From NCBI RefSeq assembly GCF_033958435.1, contig NC_134152.1, positions 13,502,001 through 13,566,000 on the forward strand: a stretch of 64,000 nucleotides of DNA, in the 5' to 3' direction. Each line of letters begins with the position of its first letter. The first letter of the stretch is position 1. The stretch comes from Carettochelys insculpta (lineage: Eukaryota > Chordata > Testudines > Carettochelyidae). Under the pieces are notes generated by a model. It did no database searches and was not told where the DNA came from. It saw only the letters and a program-made list of their open reading frames with translations. Made by a program: the position numbers and the translations under genes. Shown here piece by piece: positions 9,815 to 21,011 of this stretch.

Positions 9815-10365
9815 CTTGAGACCAAGTGATCTTGGGCAACGCTTAACGAAGAACCACAGTGCTTTGACAGACAAACGAGTTTTGCTGCTAAACTTCAAAA
9901 TTTGAAATGCATGAAGCTGGACACTACTGCAGCTTTTCATCAGTTGCTTGTCTCAGTTCAATTCATTAACAGTGGAACTGTGAACAAAGAACTGCTTTTT
10001 TTGAAGAAACTGATGACCACATCAAAAGCTTCTGATGTTATGAAAATGATTTCTGACTTTTTTGAAGAAAATAGACTTTCATGGGGAAAACTGGTTGGTG
10101 TACACACAGATGGTGTTCCAGCGATGCTTGACTCTCACTCTGGAATTGTGACATTGGTGAAAAAAAAATCCAGCCCTAACCATAACTCACCGCATCATAC
10201 ACCAACAAGCGTTGGCTGCTAAAATCTTTGCAGCTGACCTCCGTGACTCATTGAATCTGGCCATAAAAGTTGCCAATTTTGTGCAGAACACTTTTAAATA
10301 TGAGTCTTTTTGCTGCTCTTTGCACAGATTTGGGAGCGGATCATAAAACTCTTTTGTTTGATACA
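9815..10365 (+). pseudogene. hAT transposase, middle part
   Basis: The frame continues from the BED finger (RPSDLGQRLTKNHSALTDKR), shifts, and then reads KLDTTAAFHQLLVSVQ, FLKKLMTTSKASDVMKMI, FFEENRLSWGKLVGVHTDGV and PAMLDSHSGIV. The pattern SW-x4-GVxTDGxPAM is the hAT catalytic-domain region containing a conserved Asp. Another frameshift follows near 10180, after which RDSLNLAIKVANFVQNTFKY can be read. The part ends at LLFDT where the MITE enters. It is non-functional. Confidence 0.8.
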
Positions 10366-10803
10366 GGCTATGTCCACACTAGCCCCTTCCCTTTGGAAGG
10401 GGCATGGTAATAAGCCAGTTGGGAAGATGCTAATGAGATGCTTCTATTAATATGCAGTGCCTTATTAGCATAATGACAGCCACACACAATGTGAAAGTGT
10501 TGCTTTCAAATTGCATGCTGCCTGTGTAGATGGGGGCCTTTTGATAGGACCCCCCCAGACTTTGAAAGCCCCTTCTTCCCATTTGGTTTTACGAAGAAGG
10601 GGCTTTCAAAGTCCAGGGGTGTCCTTTCGAAAGGCCCCCATCTGCATAGGCAGCGCGATTCAAAAGCGGTGCTTTCAAATTGCTCACAGCCGCCTTTATG
10701 CTGATGAGGCGCTGCATATTCATGGCAGTGTCTCATTAGCATGTTCCCAACTCACTTATTACCATGCCTCTTATGAAAGGAGCAGCCTAGTGTAGAAATG
10801 GCC
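10366..10803. mobile_element. 438 bp palindromic MITE inside the hAT transposase
   Basis: Starts GGCTATGTCCACACTAG and ends CTAGTGTAGAAATGGCC. The two halves are near-complementary around about 10595. Flanking triplets are ACA (10363-10365) and ATA (10804-10806). Removing it rejoins LLFDT to EVWWLSKDNMLL of the hAT protein, so the duplication was ACA with one later change. Confidence 0.85.
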
Positions 10804-11560
10804 ATAGAGGTATGATGGCTTTCCAAAGATAACATGCTTTTGAGATTATTCAGACAAAATGAAGTGGAAATTTTCCTTAAGCAACAAAAGAAAGAAGAGT
10901 AATATCATGCATTTATGGACCAAATATTTCAACTTGCACTGGCATACCTAGTGGACATTCTTGAATCTTTGAACAACCTCATCTTGAAGCTGCAAGGAAA
11001 CAACACTGCAAACATTATAGCACACCATCAAAGCATTTACAGAAAAAAAATCCAGCTTTGGAAATGTCAAACACAAGCTCAGATGCCTAACTTTTCATCT
11101 TTTATGACATTTTCAACACTCTCTGAAAATGAAGGTATCCAAGAACAAAACTGTGTTTCATCTGTACTGCCACCATCCACTATTTTCCAGACAACTTTTC
11201 TGGCAACCCCACACACAAATTAGTATGCAGTCCGTTCAACACTGACATCAATTCATTGCCAGAAGTATTGAAAGAACAAGCACTCAAAATAAAATATGAT
11301 TCAAGTGTGAATGATAATTTCACAAACTCAAGCTTGGAGGAATTTTGACAAAATATTTCCCAATGTACTCAAAAGTTGGAGAAGTGTTATGTATTATTGT
11401 TCCATTTCCAGCAACGCACCTCTGTGAAAAAAGCTTTTCAAGTTTAGTGACATGAAAAATGAAACAAAGAAATTGACTGGATGTTGAAAACACTTTTTTC
11501 TTTCAAACTTAGGATTTCCCAGCTTGTGAAGAAAATGCAACATCATCCTTCACATAAAAT
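10804..11560 (+). pseudogene. hAT transposase, C-terminal part
   Basis: After the MITE the frame reads EVWWLSKDNMLLRLFRQNEV, the motif after the second catalytic region in this hAT group. Then follow HAFMDQIFQLALAYLVDILE, LNNLILKLQGNNTANIIAH, and near 11420-11560 degraded SSLVTMKN-like and ISQLVKKMQHHPSH sequence typical of the hAT dimerisation C-terminus. Several stops and frameshifts interrupt it. The deleted hAT at 16204 carries the corresponding region in reverse orientation. Confidence 0.75.
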
Positions 11561-11807
11561 TCATTTTGTTTCCACTATTTCATATGTTAAATTATATTTT
11601 TATTAAATTTTTGGGCCAAGAAAAATTATTTGTGTTTATTTTTAATTTTAAATAATTTTTATATCAAGCTTACATTTATTTTAAATTATGAATTGAATTT
11701 TTTTGTTAAAAGGAGTAGTTGGATAATGGTAAAGAAAAGGTGGGGGTATGAGGGTTTCTCAAAAATCAAAAAGAGGGTGTGATGCCTAAAAAGTTTGGGA
11801 ACCACTG

Positions 11808-12649
11808 GTTTAAAGTGTATTGTGACTTTCTGAGGTGGAAGATGCTGTATGTGGTAAACATGAGGTAATGACTGAGTAGTTGCAAAGAATTTACTATTCC
11901 GCTAATCCATTCTTTGGCTTCTGCACTAGAATGCAAATTTATGCAAATCCAAGAATTTGAGAATTTATTTTGCCTTTCCTTGAAATACTCAGCATGTTTC
12001 CAAAAAGCAGATTTTGCTGCTTCCTGTTAGATTTACATTAGTTCATCCTGGGAGTTATTCTTCAAGGTAAACATTTACCTCTCGGCAGACATCATAATTT
12101 AAAGTGCCACATTAATGAAGAGGGAGGATCCCTTGAGATACATAAATAATTATCAGCCCAGTCAGCAGATAATTTGAACCACACATTAAAAACTATTTTT
12201 ATATTCTAAGAGATGTTCCATTATGACAAACAGTGGTTTCTACAGAAGTACACCCATGATTTTGGATTTCATGTGGGCAGTGTTTGAAAACAAAATTATG
12301 GCCTGAGGATAAGTTGCCCCAACAGTATTTGTTTATTTATTTGGTAAGACTAGAGTGAATTTAGAGCCTCTGCCAAAGTCTCTGACAGTAGCTTTCACTT
12401 CTCCTGCAGCGGTAGCAAGCTGCTTTGTGCCATCTGGTGGGAAAAGGGAACTGAGGAAAGTTACTACAGCTGCAGCTGGGAAGAGTAGCCTGGAGGCAGA
12501 GAGCCTGTGAGGTGCTAGGTGAAAGGATGGATAGACTGGAGAATGAAGAATGAATGTCTTTGGAGTGTACAGAGTGATTGGTGGTGTGATGGATGGTGTA
12601 GTATGGCTCTCCAGTTGGTGCAGAATTAAGGTTTATTAAAATGCTAATG
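11808..12649. other. Unassigned sequence
   Basis: AT-rich, with no gene or repeat that I can name. It begins with the right-hand duplication of the hAT element. Confidence 0.4.
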
Positions 12650-13687
12650 AAATGTCATGCATGTCTCACCTTAGTCCCTGGAAAAGCATGGAACAGATCC
12701 TCAAGGAATCCGTTTCAAAACAACTGAAGGAGAAGAAGGCGATCAGGGACAGTCAAAGTGGATTGATTCCCAAGGGTAAGTCATGCGTGACCAATCTAAT
12801 TGCCTTCTATGAAGAGACAGCTGGCTTTGTGGAAATGGGGAAGTGGTGCATATGATATATATTAACTTTAGCAAAGCTTTCGATATAGTCTCCTATGGTA
12901 TTCTTGTTGGCAAGTTAAAGAAATATGGCTTGGATGAATGGACTATAAGGTGTATTGGAAGCTGACTAGATCATTGGGCTCACCACATAGTGATCAGCAG
13001 CTTGATGTCTAGATGGCAGCATATATCAAGAGGAGAACCTCAAGGGTCAGTCCTGGGGTCAGTTTTGTTCAACTTCTTCATGATTGATCTGGATTTGCAT
13101 CTACAGCAGATTCACAGATGAGGGAAGACCTAGAAAAGCTGGAGGGTAGGGTTGGGGTTCAGAGTAATGAACAAATTTCAGGACTGAGCCAAAAGAAATC
13201 TGATGTGGTTAAACAAGGACAAGGGCAGACTCCTGCACTTAAGACAGAAGAATCCCATGCACTGATACAGGATGGGAACCAACCTGATAAGCATCAGCTG
13301 GACAGAAAAGCACGTGTGGATTACAGTGGTTGCAAAGCTGGATATGAGTTAACAGCATGCCCTTGCTGCCAAGGCAGCTACTATCATATTGGGCTGCACT
13401 AGTAGGAGCACTGCTAGCAAATCTAGGGAAGTGATTATTCTCCTCTATCTGGCACAGGTGAGGCCACATCTGGAGCATTATGTTTGGTCTCCCCATGATA
13501 GAAAGGATGTGGACAAATTGTAGAGTCCAGATGAGTGCAACAAAACGATTAGAGGGCTGGGGCACATGACTTATGAGGAAAGCCTGAGGAAGCTGGGCTT
13601 ATTTAGTCCATAGAAGAAGAATGAGAGGGGATTTGATAGCCTCCTTCAATTATTTGAAGGGAGGTTCCACAGAAGATAGAGCTAGGC

Positions 13688-14660
13688 CAGGGGTCTGCAG
13701 CCTGAGGTTCCAGAACCACATGCAGCTCCTTAAAGACTTCTTTGTGGCCCCCGACACTTTAACTGAAAAGTAAAACAAAACAAAAAAAAAAACCCTCCTG
13801 ATTATATGCAATAAACAGTGAATGTCTAAAAGCCCAATAACGAACAACCCATCTGAAAAAGCAAGCAATACGTGATCTCAAAATGTTAGATAATTCCCCC
13901 CCTTTAACATGTGCAGTACGTTGTGGGATATGACAACGTATCTGTGTTTTGACTGTGTTGCTAATAGAGTCTTGATTTTGAAAAGGAAAAGGAAGCTTAT
14001 GGCATTCCTGCTATGAAGGACAACGTGCATTTTAAGAATGAAATCTGAAATTAAATGTGAAGTCAAATTGGCCTGAAGTGGGACTGGAATGGCTTCAAAA
14101 AAAGAGAAACTGAAGAGGAAAACAGAGAACTTCAAACTAAATGGACCCAATCATTCATATTTATATCAAGTGTGGCTGGGCTGCCTTTATGTCTTATTTG
14201 CAATCAGAAATTCACCAACAACAAAAGAATGCAACCTCGAGAGGCATTTTCTCAAAAAACACACTAATTTTGCCAAACAGTATAGAGCCGGAGACACAAG
14301 AAAAAAGCATACATCTACATAAAGCAGAGCTAAGTAAGAATACAGTCACTAAATGGGTGAAATCACCAAGTAGCATAATTGAGGCTAGTTTTGCGGCAAC
14401 GCAAAAGATTGTGAAACAAGGAAAGCCGTTCCTGAATTGTGATTATACAAAAGAGTAATCGGAGTATCAGAGCAGCTTTCTAGTGATTTCAAAAACAAAA
14501 ATGAAATTGTTCAGAACATAGCACACTCCAGAGAGAAAGAAGGATTGGGATTGAAAAATCAGGAACAGAGTGCTACAAACACACGTAAAGTGTGAGAAAA
14601 TAGAATAAGTAAAATGTTTTGGAATATCCTGCAGTAAACATTTATTGCATTTATAAACCA
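13688..14660 (+). mobile_element. Second hAT fragment inside CR1
   Basis: The left terminus CAGGGGTCTGCAGCCTGAGG has the form of a hAT end. An N-terminal transposase frame follows. The right terminus is not recognisable, so the copy is truncated or rearranged. CR1 sequence resumes near 14665. Confidence 0.65.
14089..14510 (+). pseudogene. hAT transposase N-terminal fragment (GTF2IRD2/FAM200-like)
   Basis: The frame begins MASKKEKLKRKTENF and runs into a zinc-finger-like stretch ending TKECNLERHFLKKHTNFAK, where the HFxxxH histidines remain. After a frameshift a second frame gives AELSKNTVTKWVKSPSS and ASFAATQKIVKQGKPFLNCD, which matches the 'A-x-IAK-x-GKPF' block of this hAT family. The cysteine pair of the finger is damaged (LYVLFAIRN). 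The protein once bound transposon ends; the copy is dead. Confidence 0.7.
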
Positions 14661-14765
14661 TTATTCTAAATGGTGGCAGATGACAGAACAAGAAGAAAGG
14701 GTCACAAATTGCATTGGGGGAGGTCTAGGTTGGATATTAGAGGAAAAGAAACTATTTCACTAGAA

Positions 14766-15221
14766 GACTGTGGCCACACGTGGTCAAAACTTCGAAATGG
14801 CCATGCAAATGGCCATTTTGAACATCACTAGTGAGGTGCTGAAATGAATATTCAGCACCTCATTAGCATTAGGACACTTCCAGGCGCGGTGCTTCAAAAG
14901 CGCTGCTTTTGAATGCTTGCAGCTCAGTGTGGTTACACGGAGGTCCTTTTCAAAAGGACCCTGCACATTTCAAAAGCCTCTTATTCCCCTCAGCTGAGAG
15001 GAATAAGGGGATTTCGAAATGTGCGAGGTCCTTTCGACAAGGACCCCCGTGTAGCCGCGCCGAGCCACAAGCGTTCAAAAGCGGCGCTTTCGAAGTACCA
15101 CGGACAGAAGCATCCTTATGCTAACGAGGTGCTGAATATTCAATTCAGCGCCTCATTAGTAATCTTCGAAATGGCCATTAGCATGGCCATTTCGAAGTTT
15201 TGGCCAAGTGTGGCCACAGCT
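14766..15221. mobile_element. 456 bp palindromic MITE inside CR1
   Basis: Ends read GACTGTGGCCACACGTGG and CCAAGTGTGGCCACAGCT, with TTCGAAATGGCCAT motifs just inside both ends. GAA flanks both sides (14763-14765, 15222-15224). CR1 3' sequence is colinear across the insertion (TTTCACTAGAA then GAATGGTGAAGCA). Confidence 0.88.
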
Positions 15222-15409
15222 GAAGAATGGTGAAGCAGTGGAAAGGGTAGCATAGGCAGGTAGTGGAATCTCCGGCTACAAAGGATTTTAAGGCCAGAAT
15301 TAATTTCGTGGCTGGCAAGATTTAGTTGGGGTTGGTCCTGCTTTGAGCAGGGAATTGGAGAAGATGACCTCCAGAGATTTCTTACAACTCTAATCTTTTA
15401 TCATTTTCT

Positions 15410-15784
15410 TCCAAATAGCCAGAGTACATTTCTTAACCCACCTGTTTACATTGTTTTAGGAGCTTGAAACCACCTCAAAAATAAATATCTGGCCTATTTT
15501 TATTGTGCACCCAAGAAGCCTACCCAATAACTTTAGAAGTAAACTGAGATGGAAACACATGTTTCCTTTCTGGAAGTTGAACTATCTCTGGTAGCAGCAG
15601 CCAGCAGGGTTTGTTTGGTTGGTTGGTTGGTTTTTTCCCCCACCACTTAGGGGAGATTTTTCCTCTTTTTTCTTTGGAATTGAGTTTCACTCATATATAT
15701 GAAACTGAATATTTGGAGATACTGGTGCTGCAACATTTGCCACTCAAAAGAAAGGGCATCCAAATCTCATGACAAGAGACCAGG
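15410..15784. other. Unassigned sequence
   Basis: Contains a short (GGTT)n run near 15616-15632 and T-rich stretches. No gene is seen. Confidence 0.4.
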
Positions 15785-16155
15785 AGCTTGTCTACACTAG
15801 GCCCCTCGTTCGAAGGGGGCGCAGTAATCAGCCCCATTGGAGCATAGCAATGAGGTGCTGTGGTGCACATGCAGCACCTCATTGGCATAATTCCTGCCAT
15901 GTGAACTTCGAAGCAGCGGTAAGCAGTGTAGCCGTGGGCACTTTGAAGTGCCTGCAGAAATTCAAAGTCATTTGGAAAGTTGCATGGGTACTTTGAAGTG
16001 CCCCTGGCTACACTGCTTGCTGCCGCTTCAAAGTTCGTGCAAAGGGAATTATGCCTAGGAAGTGCTGAATGTGCACCGCAGCACCTCATTGCTATTCTCC
16101 AATCAGGCTGATTACCGTGCCCCCTTTGAAGGAGATGGCTAGTGTTGACGAATGT
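15785..16155. mobile_element. Palindromic MITE (10366 subfamily)
   Basis: The left side reads AGCTTGTCTACACTAGGCCC and the right side GGCTAGTGTTGACGAATGTC, with GCAGTAATCAGCC / GGCTGATTACCGTGC just inside. These inner sequences are shared with the MITE at 10366. No clean duplication is seen, so the exact borders are approximate. Confidence 0.7.
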
Positions 16156-16203
16156 CAGCACAGGAAACCAACATAAATGGCAATAGCAACAGACTGATTA
16201 GAG

Positions 16204-17797
16204 CAGTGGTTCCCAAGCTTTACAGCATCATGCCCCCCTTTTAATTTTTGAGAGATCTTCACACCCCCACCCTTCTTTACCATCATCCAATACCCCCTTT
16301 TAACCAAAAAATCAATTCATAACTTAAAATAAACACAAAAACTTTATATAAAAATATTTTATTTAAAATTAAAAATAAGCACAAATAGTTTTTCTTGGCC
16401 CAAAAATTTAATAAAAATGTAATTTAACATCAGAAACAAAATGAATTTAATGTGAAGGATGAAGCTGCATTTTCGTCACAAGTTGGGAAATCCTAGGTTT
16501 GAAAGATGAAAGTGCTCAACGTAAATTGTTTTTGACATCCAGTTGATTTCTTTGTTTCATTTTTAATGTGAATAAACTTAAAAAGCTTTTTTTCACAGGG
16601 GTATCTTTACAAAACTAGAAGAATAATACATACCGCTTCTTCCCCAGCTTTCAAGTACATTAGGAAATATTTTATCCAAAATTCCTCCAAGCTTGAGTTT
16701 TTGAAATTCTTTTGCACTTGAATCCCATTTTATTTCCAGTGCTTGTTCTTGCAATACTTCTGGCAATGTATCGACAACAACACTGAATGGATTGTGTACT
16801 AATTTATGAATGAGATTGCCAGAAAAGTTGTCTGGAAAATAGTGCATAGCAGACTCAGTGGAGTTGTGCTGCTCCACCCCGAGACCCACGCCAACTACAA
16901 GGGTCTTAGCATTCTTCCACAGCCTCTGGTCCCCTTACCTCCTGCTGGACCTTAACCCCTGCTGGGCTGACAGAGCGCAGGCACCAGCTGCACCCCAAAT
17001 GGGCTTCTGGCATGGCCCCAGAGCTGCAGGCACAGCCCGGGCACTGCAGAGACCAGCTGCAGCCGTGGCTGGGGTGCTGGACAGTGTGCTGGCCCCATAG
17101 CAGCCCGGAGGCCAACTATGGACCAGCCAGGCTAACGGCACAGCCCCCACCTTGGAGAAGCCTGGTGCAGCCCGAGCTGGCCAGCCATCTGAGCCCCATG
17201 GCAGCCACCAGAGCTGCCCACACCAGCTGCCCATCCACCTGAGCCCTGCACTGTCAGATCCACCTGCCCACGGGGGCCAGCTGCCCACTCATCAGCTGCC
17301 TGAGCTGCCCACCCAAACAGCAGGTCAGCCGCCTGAGCCCTGTGCTGCTGGGGCCAGCTATCTGCCCACCAGCCCAAACTTGGGCCAGCCACTTGAGCCC
17401 CACAAGCTGCCCACCTGAGCCCCTCCCCTCCCCCAAAGCCAGGTACCACCAGCCCCCTGCTCTTATCCCATTTCCCTCCCTTCCCCCAAGCCAGGCTCCC
17501 CCAGCCACCCATCTAATTCCGTCCTCCTCCTCTTCCCTCTCCCCACAACCCACACTCCTTTGCAGGAGGCAGCTAGCTCCATGTGGGTCTTCGCTGGCAG
17601 CCTGCTTTTTATAGCAGCTGCACCGGGTTGCCCACGTAAAATAGCAGGGGCTGAGAGCTGGAAGCAAAGGCTGGATATTTCTCGGAGTAGAGGGAATGAA
17701 AGTGGGGTGCGGGGGGGACACTGGGTCACCTCACGCCCCCCCTGGAATTTCTCCACACACACCCAGGGGGGCCATGCGCCCTAGTTTGGGAAGCATG
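16204..17797 (-). mobile_element. Internally deleted hAT with perfect 8 bp duplication
   Basis: The left end is CAGTGGTTCCCAAGCTTTAC and the inverted right end CATGCTTCCCAAACTAG. GATTAGAG lies exactly on both sides (16196-16203 and 17798-17805). The left 650 bp are the 3' part of the hAT family found at 3587, in reverse orientation. The rest, 16870-17700, is GC-rich sequence of imperfect CAGCTGCCCACC/TGAGCCC units. The 17700-17760 part (GTCACCTCACGCCCCCC) resembles 3620-3650 of the first hAT. Confidence 0.9.
16593..16870 (-). pseudogene. hAT transposase C-terminal fragment
   Basis: The minus-strand frame reads STESAMHYFPDNFSGNLIH, KLVHNPFSVVVDTLPEVLQE, QALEIKWDSSAKEF and LKLGGILDKIFPNVLESWG. 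These correspond to the decayed plus-strand sequence near 11160-11400 of the first hAT and read better here. The pattern is the region before the hAT dimerisation domain. No catalytic part is present, so this copy is non-autonomous. Confidence 0.75.
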
Positions 17798-17805
17798 GAT
17801 TAGAG

Positions 17806-19654
17806 AGAATGAGCAAAATGACCTATTCAGGTGCAACATTATGCTGTGGCCAGAAGCAGGTTAAGACAGAGGCAAGCAGCAAACAAAGATTTAATGCAAG
17901 GTGAAGTCATCTGCACAGAAGTAGTGCCCACGTTTTCAGGGTTTGTTTTAGAGAGCCCCAGCAGAGTGGAGTCGAGTGCTTTGTGGCACTCCATATTGCA
18001 TAGGAATGGAAAAGCTGTGAAACTGCTGCCAGAAACAGACACGGAATGTCTAAACGCAAGATAATTTAAATATAAAAGAAGTGAAAGAGCATAAAAGAAA
18101 GAGCGACACATTCCTGCCACAACTTTTTACTTATGTCCCCATTCTATATATTTCTTTTACGTCTTATGTCAGTGCTTAGTAGGGTGAACTTAGTAAAAAA
18201 GAGGTCTGACAAATCCTCCTTTATAAGGTACAATGGGAAATCAATCTGTGGAGAAAATCAGGATTATTTAAGATAAAAATTACCAGATTTAACTTCAAAG
18301 GCAAGTTCTAAACAGGAATATTCTGTCCATGGTATCGTCACTAAAATGAAGCAATTATGGCGAGGGCATAGTCCCTATAGTTACAATATGCATTTTTGTG
18401 GTGTCCTTTATTTGAATCACTGGAAAATGTTAACAAAACCAGAAAGTGTTGCTGCGTTTTCCTAGCAGAAATGCAACCCCATAACTATTCTAATGCAGAA
18501 TTCTTCAACCAAGAAATAACCAAACTATACAGTTTAGCACTGTACTAGTAACTGGTTCTCTTTAATCAGGGGGGCACCAAAACTTACATTCATAATTTAC
18601 CATCTAATTCTGTCAAATACACATTGGTAAACCCCAAAATCTACTTCCTCAACATTAGGTTTCTTTAACTGAAAGTACTCGATTACCATGTTCCAGGTAT
18701 AACGCTGACAAAAGCCAAAAATAGACTGTTTCTCTTTTCCAAATCTCTCTCTTAAAACTTATTTTTAACATGAAGCATACCTACAATGGCGCCCTCATCT
18801 CCACAACTCAGTTGTTTCCCTGTGCTATAATGTATGCATCTTGTATCTATGTGAGCTGTGAAGGGGATTAATCACTTCACTGGATTTGTCAGGTTTGCAA
18901 GAAAGGGTCTTCAGCTTTGACTCATTTGAACACAAGCTATAAAATGTGGGGTGGTCGGGAATTGTTAAGTGAAAAGTTTTTGAAGAACCCATGGATTTGC
19001 TAATATGTCCTCCATGGGAAGTGAATCAGGAACTGTACTTACTTTCATTGAGTACTGGAAGTTTACTACATTGGAGATAAGAGGCTTTGCTATGTTACTG
19101 AAATGTTGTTTTATACACTTATACCAACAGGGAATCCCTCCCAGAGCCACAAGGGAAAACCCATCTTGGGTTGCTGGAATCACACTTCTTATTCCGTTTA
19201 TGTTTGGGAAATAACTACAGCTGTATTTGGATATGGCTCAGACAATGTAGCAGCGAGCGCCAAGATGGTGACATCAAAATTATTCCCAGTCTGAAGGAGA
19301 AAACTGAGCAGCTTTCTTGTAAGAAATTTTATACACCTCTCATTTGATGATCCCTTATTCTAGATGAAAGATAGCAATCCCTTCATCTTCTTGAAGAGGT
19401 AGTTGCAAAACTAAGATGGATAAGGATCATGTAGTTTGAAAACAATGTATACTTACACCGTACATGAGCAGGAAAATGTACTTAAAGATTCTCCATTATA
19501 GTATTTCCTCCATACATGTGAAATACCATATATAGGACTCTACCAAATTCATGATAATGAAAAATACATTATGGATCATGAAATCTGTTCTAACCCACAG
19601 AAATCTGGCCTTTGTCTGCTTTTACCCTATACTACACAGATTTCACAAGGGAGA
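17806..19654. other. Unassigned sequence
   Basis: About 1.85 kb of AT-rich sequence with no recognisable repeat, gene or splice-supported exon. It may be old single-copy sequence. Confidence 0.45.
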
Positions 19655-19833
19655 CGCAGGTTTCTCAAATTGAGGGTCCTGACCCAAAAGGGAGTTGCAA
19701 GGGGGTCACAAAGTTATTTTAGCAAAATTACAGTATTGTCACCCTTACTGAGCACTATAGGGGGGGAGTGATACTGCTACCCATAACCTTTGCTGCTAAC
19801 TTTGCCTCCAGAGCTGAGCAGCCAGAGCACAGT
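19655..19833 (+). mobile_element. Possible hAT-like 5' fragment
   Basis: AGGTTTCTCAAATTGAGGGTCCTGACCCAAAAGGGAGTTG-type sequence is like hAT ends of the 'GGTTCTCAAACT...GACCC' form. No partner end is found because a MITE and an LTR follow directly. Confidence 0.4.
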
Positions 19834-20269
19834 GGCCGTGTCTACACGTGCCCCAAACTTCGAAATGGCCACGCAAATGGCCATTTCGAAGTTTACTAAT
19901 GAAGCACAGAAATGCATATTCAGCGCTTCATTAGCATGCGGGCTGCCGCGGCGCTTCGAAATTGACGCGCCTTGCCGCCGCACGGCGCGTCCAGACGGGG
20001 CTCCTTTTTGAAAGGACGCCGCCTACTTCGAAGTCCCCTTATTCCCATGAGCTGATGGGAATAAGGGGACTTCGAAGCAGGCGGCGTCCTTTCAAAAAGG
20101 AGCCCCGTCTGGACGCGCCGCGCGGCGGCAAGGCGCGTCAATTTCGAAGCGCCGCGGCAGCCCGCATGCTAATGCAGCACTGAATATGCATTTCAGCGCT
20201 TCATTAGTAAACTTCGAAATGGCCATTTGCGTGGCCATTTCGAAGTTTGGGGCACGTGTAGACGTAGCC
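19834..20269. mobile_element. 436 bp foldback MITE (TTCGAAATGGCCA type)
   Basis: Ends are GGCCGTGTCTACACGTGCCC and GGGGCACGTGTAGACGTAGCC. The two halves are near-perfect inverted repeats centred at about 20050. Flanking triplets AGT and ATT differ by one base. Almost identical to the element at 29623. Confidence 0.88.
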
Positions 20270-20314
20270 ATTGTGAGGAATGTGGCAGCAGGAACGCAAT
20301 GCTGCTGCAGGCTG

Positions 20315-20435
20315 GGAGGAATGTGTCTCCCAAAGATCATTTGCATGAGAATGCATAGGGTGCATCCGTGAAACTGAGGCTAGGAGGAATGTGCCTCCCA
20401 GAGATCATTTGCATGAGAATGCAATGAGGTGCATG
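20315..20435 (+). repeat. Tandem duplication near the LTR 5' end
   Basis: GGAGGAATGTGTCTCCCAAAG and GATCATTTGCATGAGAATGC are repeated with small changes about 60 bp later. The LTR at 49339 has one unit. Duplications here lie in the presumed U3 enhancer region. Confidence 0.75.
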
Positions 20436-21011
20436 TGTGATACCTTTCAGGCAAAGCCTAATGGGTAGCAAGTAAGCCATGAGATTTTGTCTATTGTAAA
20501 CACATTGTTGTAAAATCACAATTTATGCTGACACTCAGTGTGGGAGTTGTGGGATCTCACCAATGCTCTGGGTTGTTGTGGGGGGACAGGGCACTCGTCA
20601 TAGCTGAATAAGACATTGATTACACAGGGCTCCCTGGTTTAAAGTATTGTAAGGCAGGAGATTGGTGTTAATTGGGTGGTTTTGTTGTGTGTTTTGAGTA
20701 TATAGTGATAAGCATGGCTTGACTAGTTCTACCCACCTGTTGAAAAATAGAGCTGGATAATAGGGTTTCCATGAAGCTCTATGCTAGCAATATTAAGAGT
20801 TAAAATTGCAGAGTGGCTGCTGAGATTACACAAAGCTGAAATCATAAGGTTCTGTCTCAGGGTGATTCCCTCCAGCAGATGCTGGTAGGTGGTCAGTAAG
20901 AGGAGTGGTGGATGATGGCGATTAGTGGGTGGCTGATCAGAGGAGTAGCCAGTGGTCAGCAGGTGGCAGTCAGTGGGATGCTGCAGACAGTGGACAGCTA
21001 GTACTGCCCTG

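Larger units (their letters stand above)
3587..11807 (+). mobile_element. hAT transposon with two nested insertions
   Basis: The right end reads GTTTGGGAACCACTG, a typical hAT inverted repeat. The left end is a decayed match, CAGGTTCCAAAAAAGG. The bases GTTTAAAGT flank both sides (3579-3587 and 11808-11816), which fits the 8 bp duplication of hAT elements. The plus strand carries a BED-finger transposase in pieces: start at 4850, middle at 9815-10365, C-terminal part at 10804-11560. The pieces are separated exactly by Harbinger copy 1 (4978-9814) and a MITE (10366-10803). Without these two the element would be about 2.9 kb. The transposase resembles the family that gave rise to ZBED5/SCAND3/FAM200-type genes. 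Frameshifts and stops show that it is dead. Confidence 0.85.
12650..15409 (+). mobile_element. CR1 LINE 3' portion, split by a hAT and a MITE
   Basis: Pieces of reverse-transcriptase coding sequence are visible: LTNLIAFYEETAGFVEMGK-like at 12785-12840, INFSKAFDIV at 12861, and EPQGSVLGSVLFNFF at 13040. A deletion then removes the catalytic FADD region. The later parts match the CR1 3' end: GGATGTGGACAAATTG, ATTTGATAGCC near 13631, GGTGGCAGATGACAGAACAAG at 14672 and GATGACCTCCAGAG near 15364. Sequence 13688 to about 14660 (hAT) and 14766-15221 (MITE) interrupts an otherwise colinear CR1. Many stops and deletions make it an old, dead copy. Confidence 0.8.

Noticed and set aside
16858..17784. 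Overlapping Pro/Ala/Cys-rich frames on both strands
   Set aside because: Low-complexity GC-rich interior of a deleted hAT; no family pattern, no splice support.
19831..20272. Exact 3 bp duplication for the MITE at 19834
   Set aside because: The flanks are AGT and ATT; one mismatch in three bases is not evidence, so this element was left out of the duplication count.
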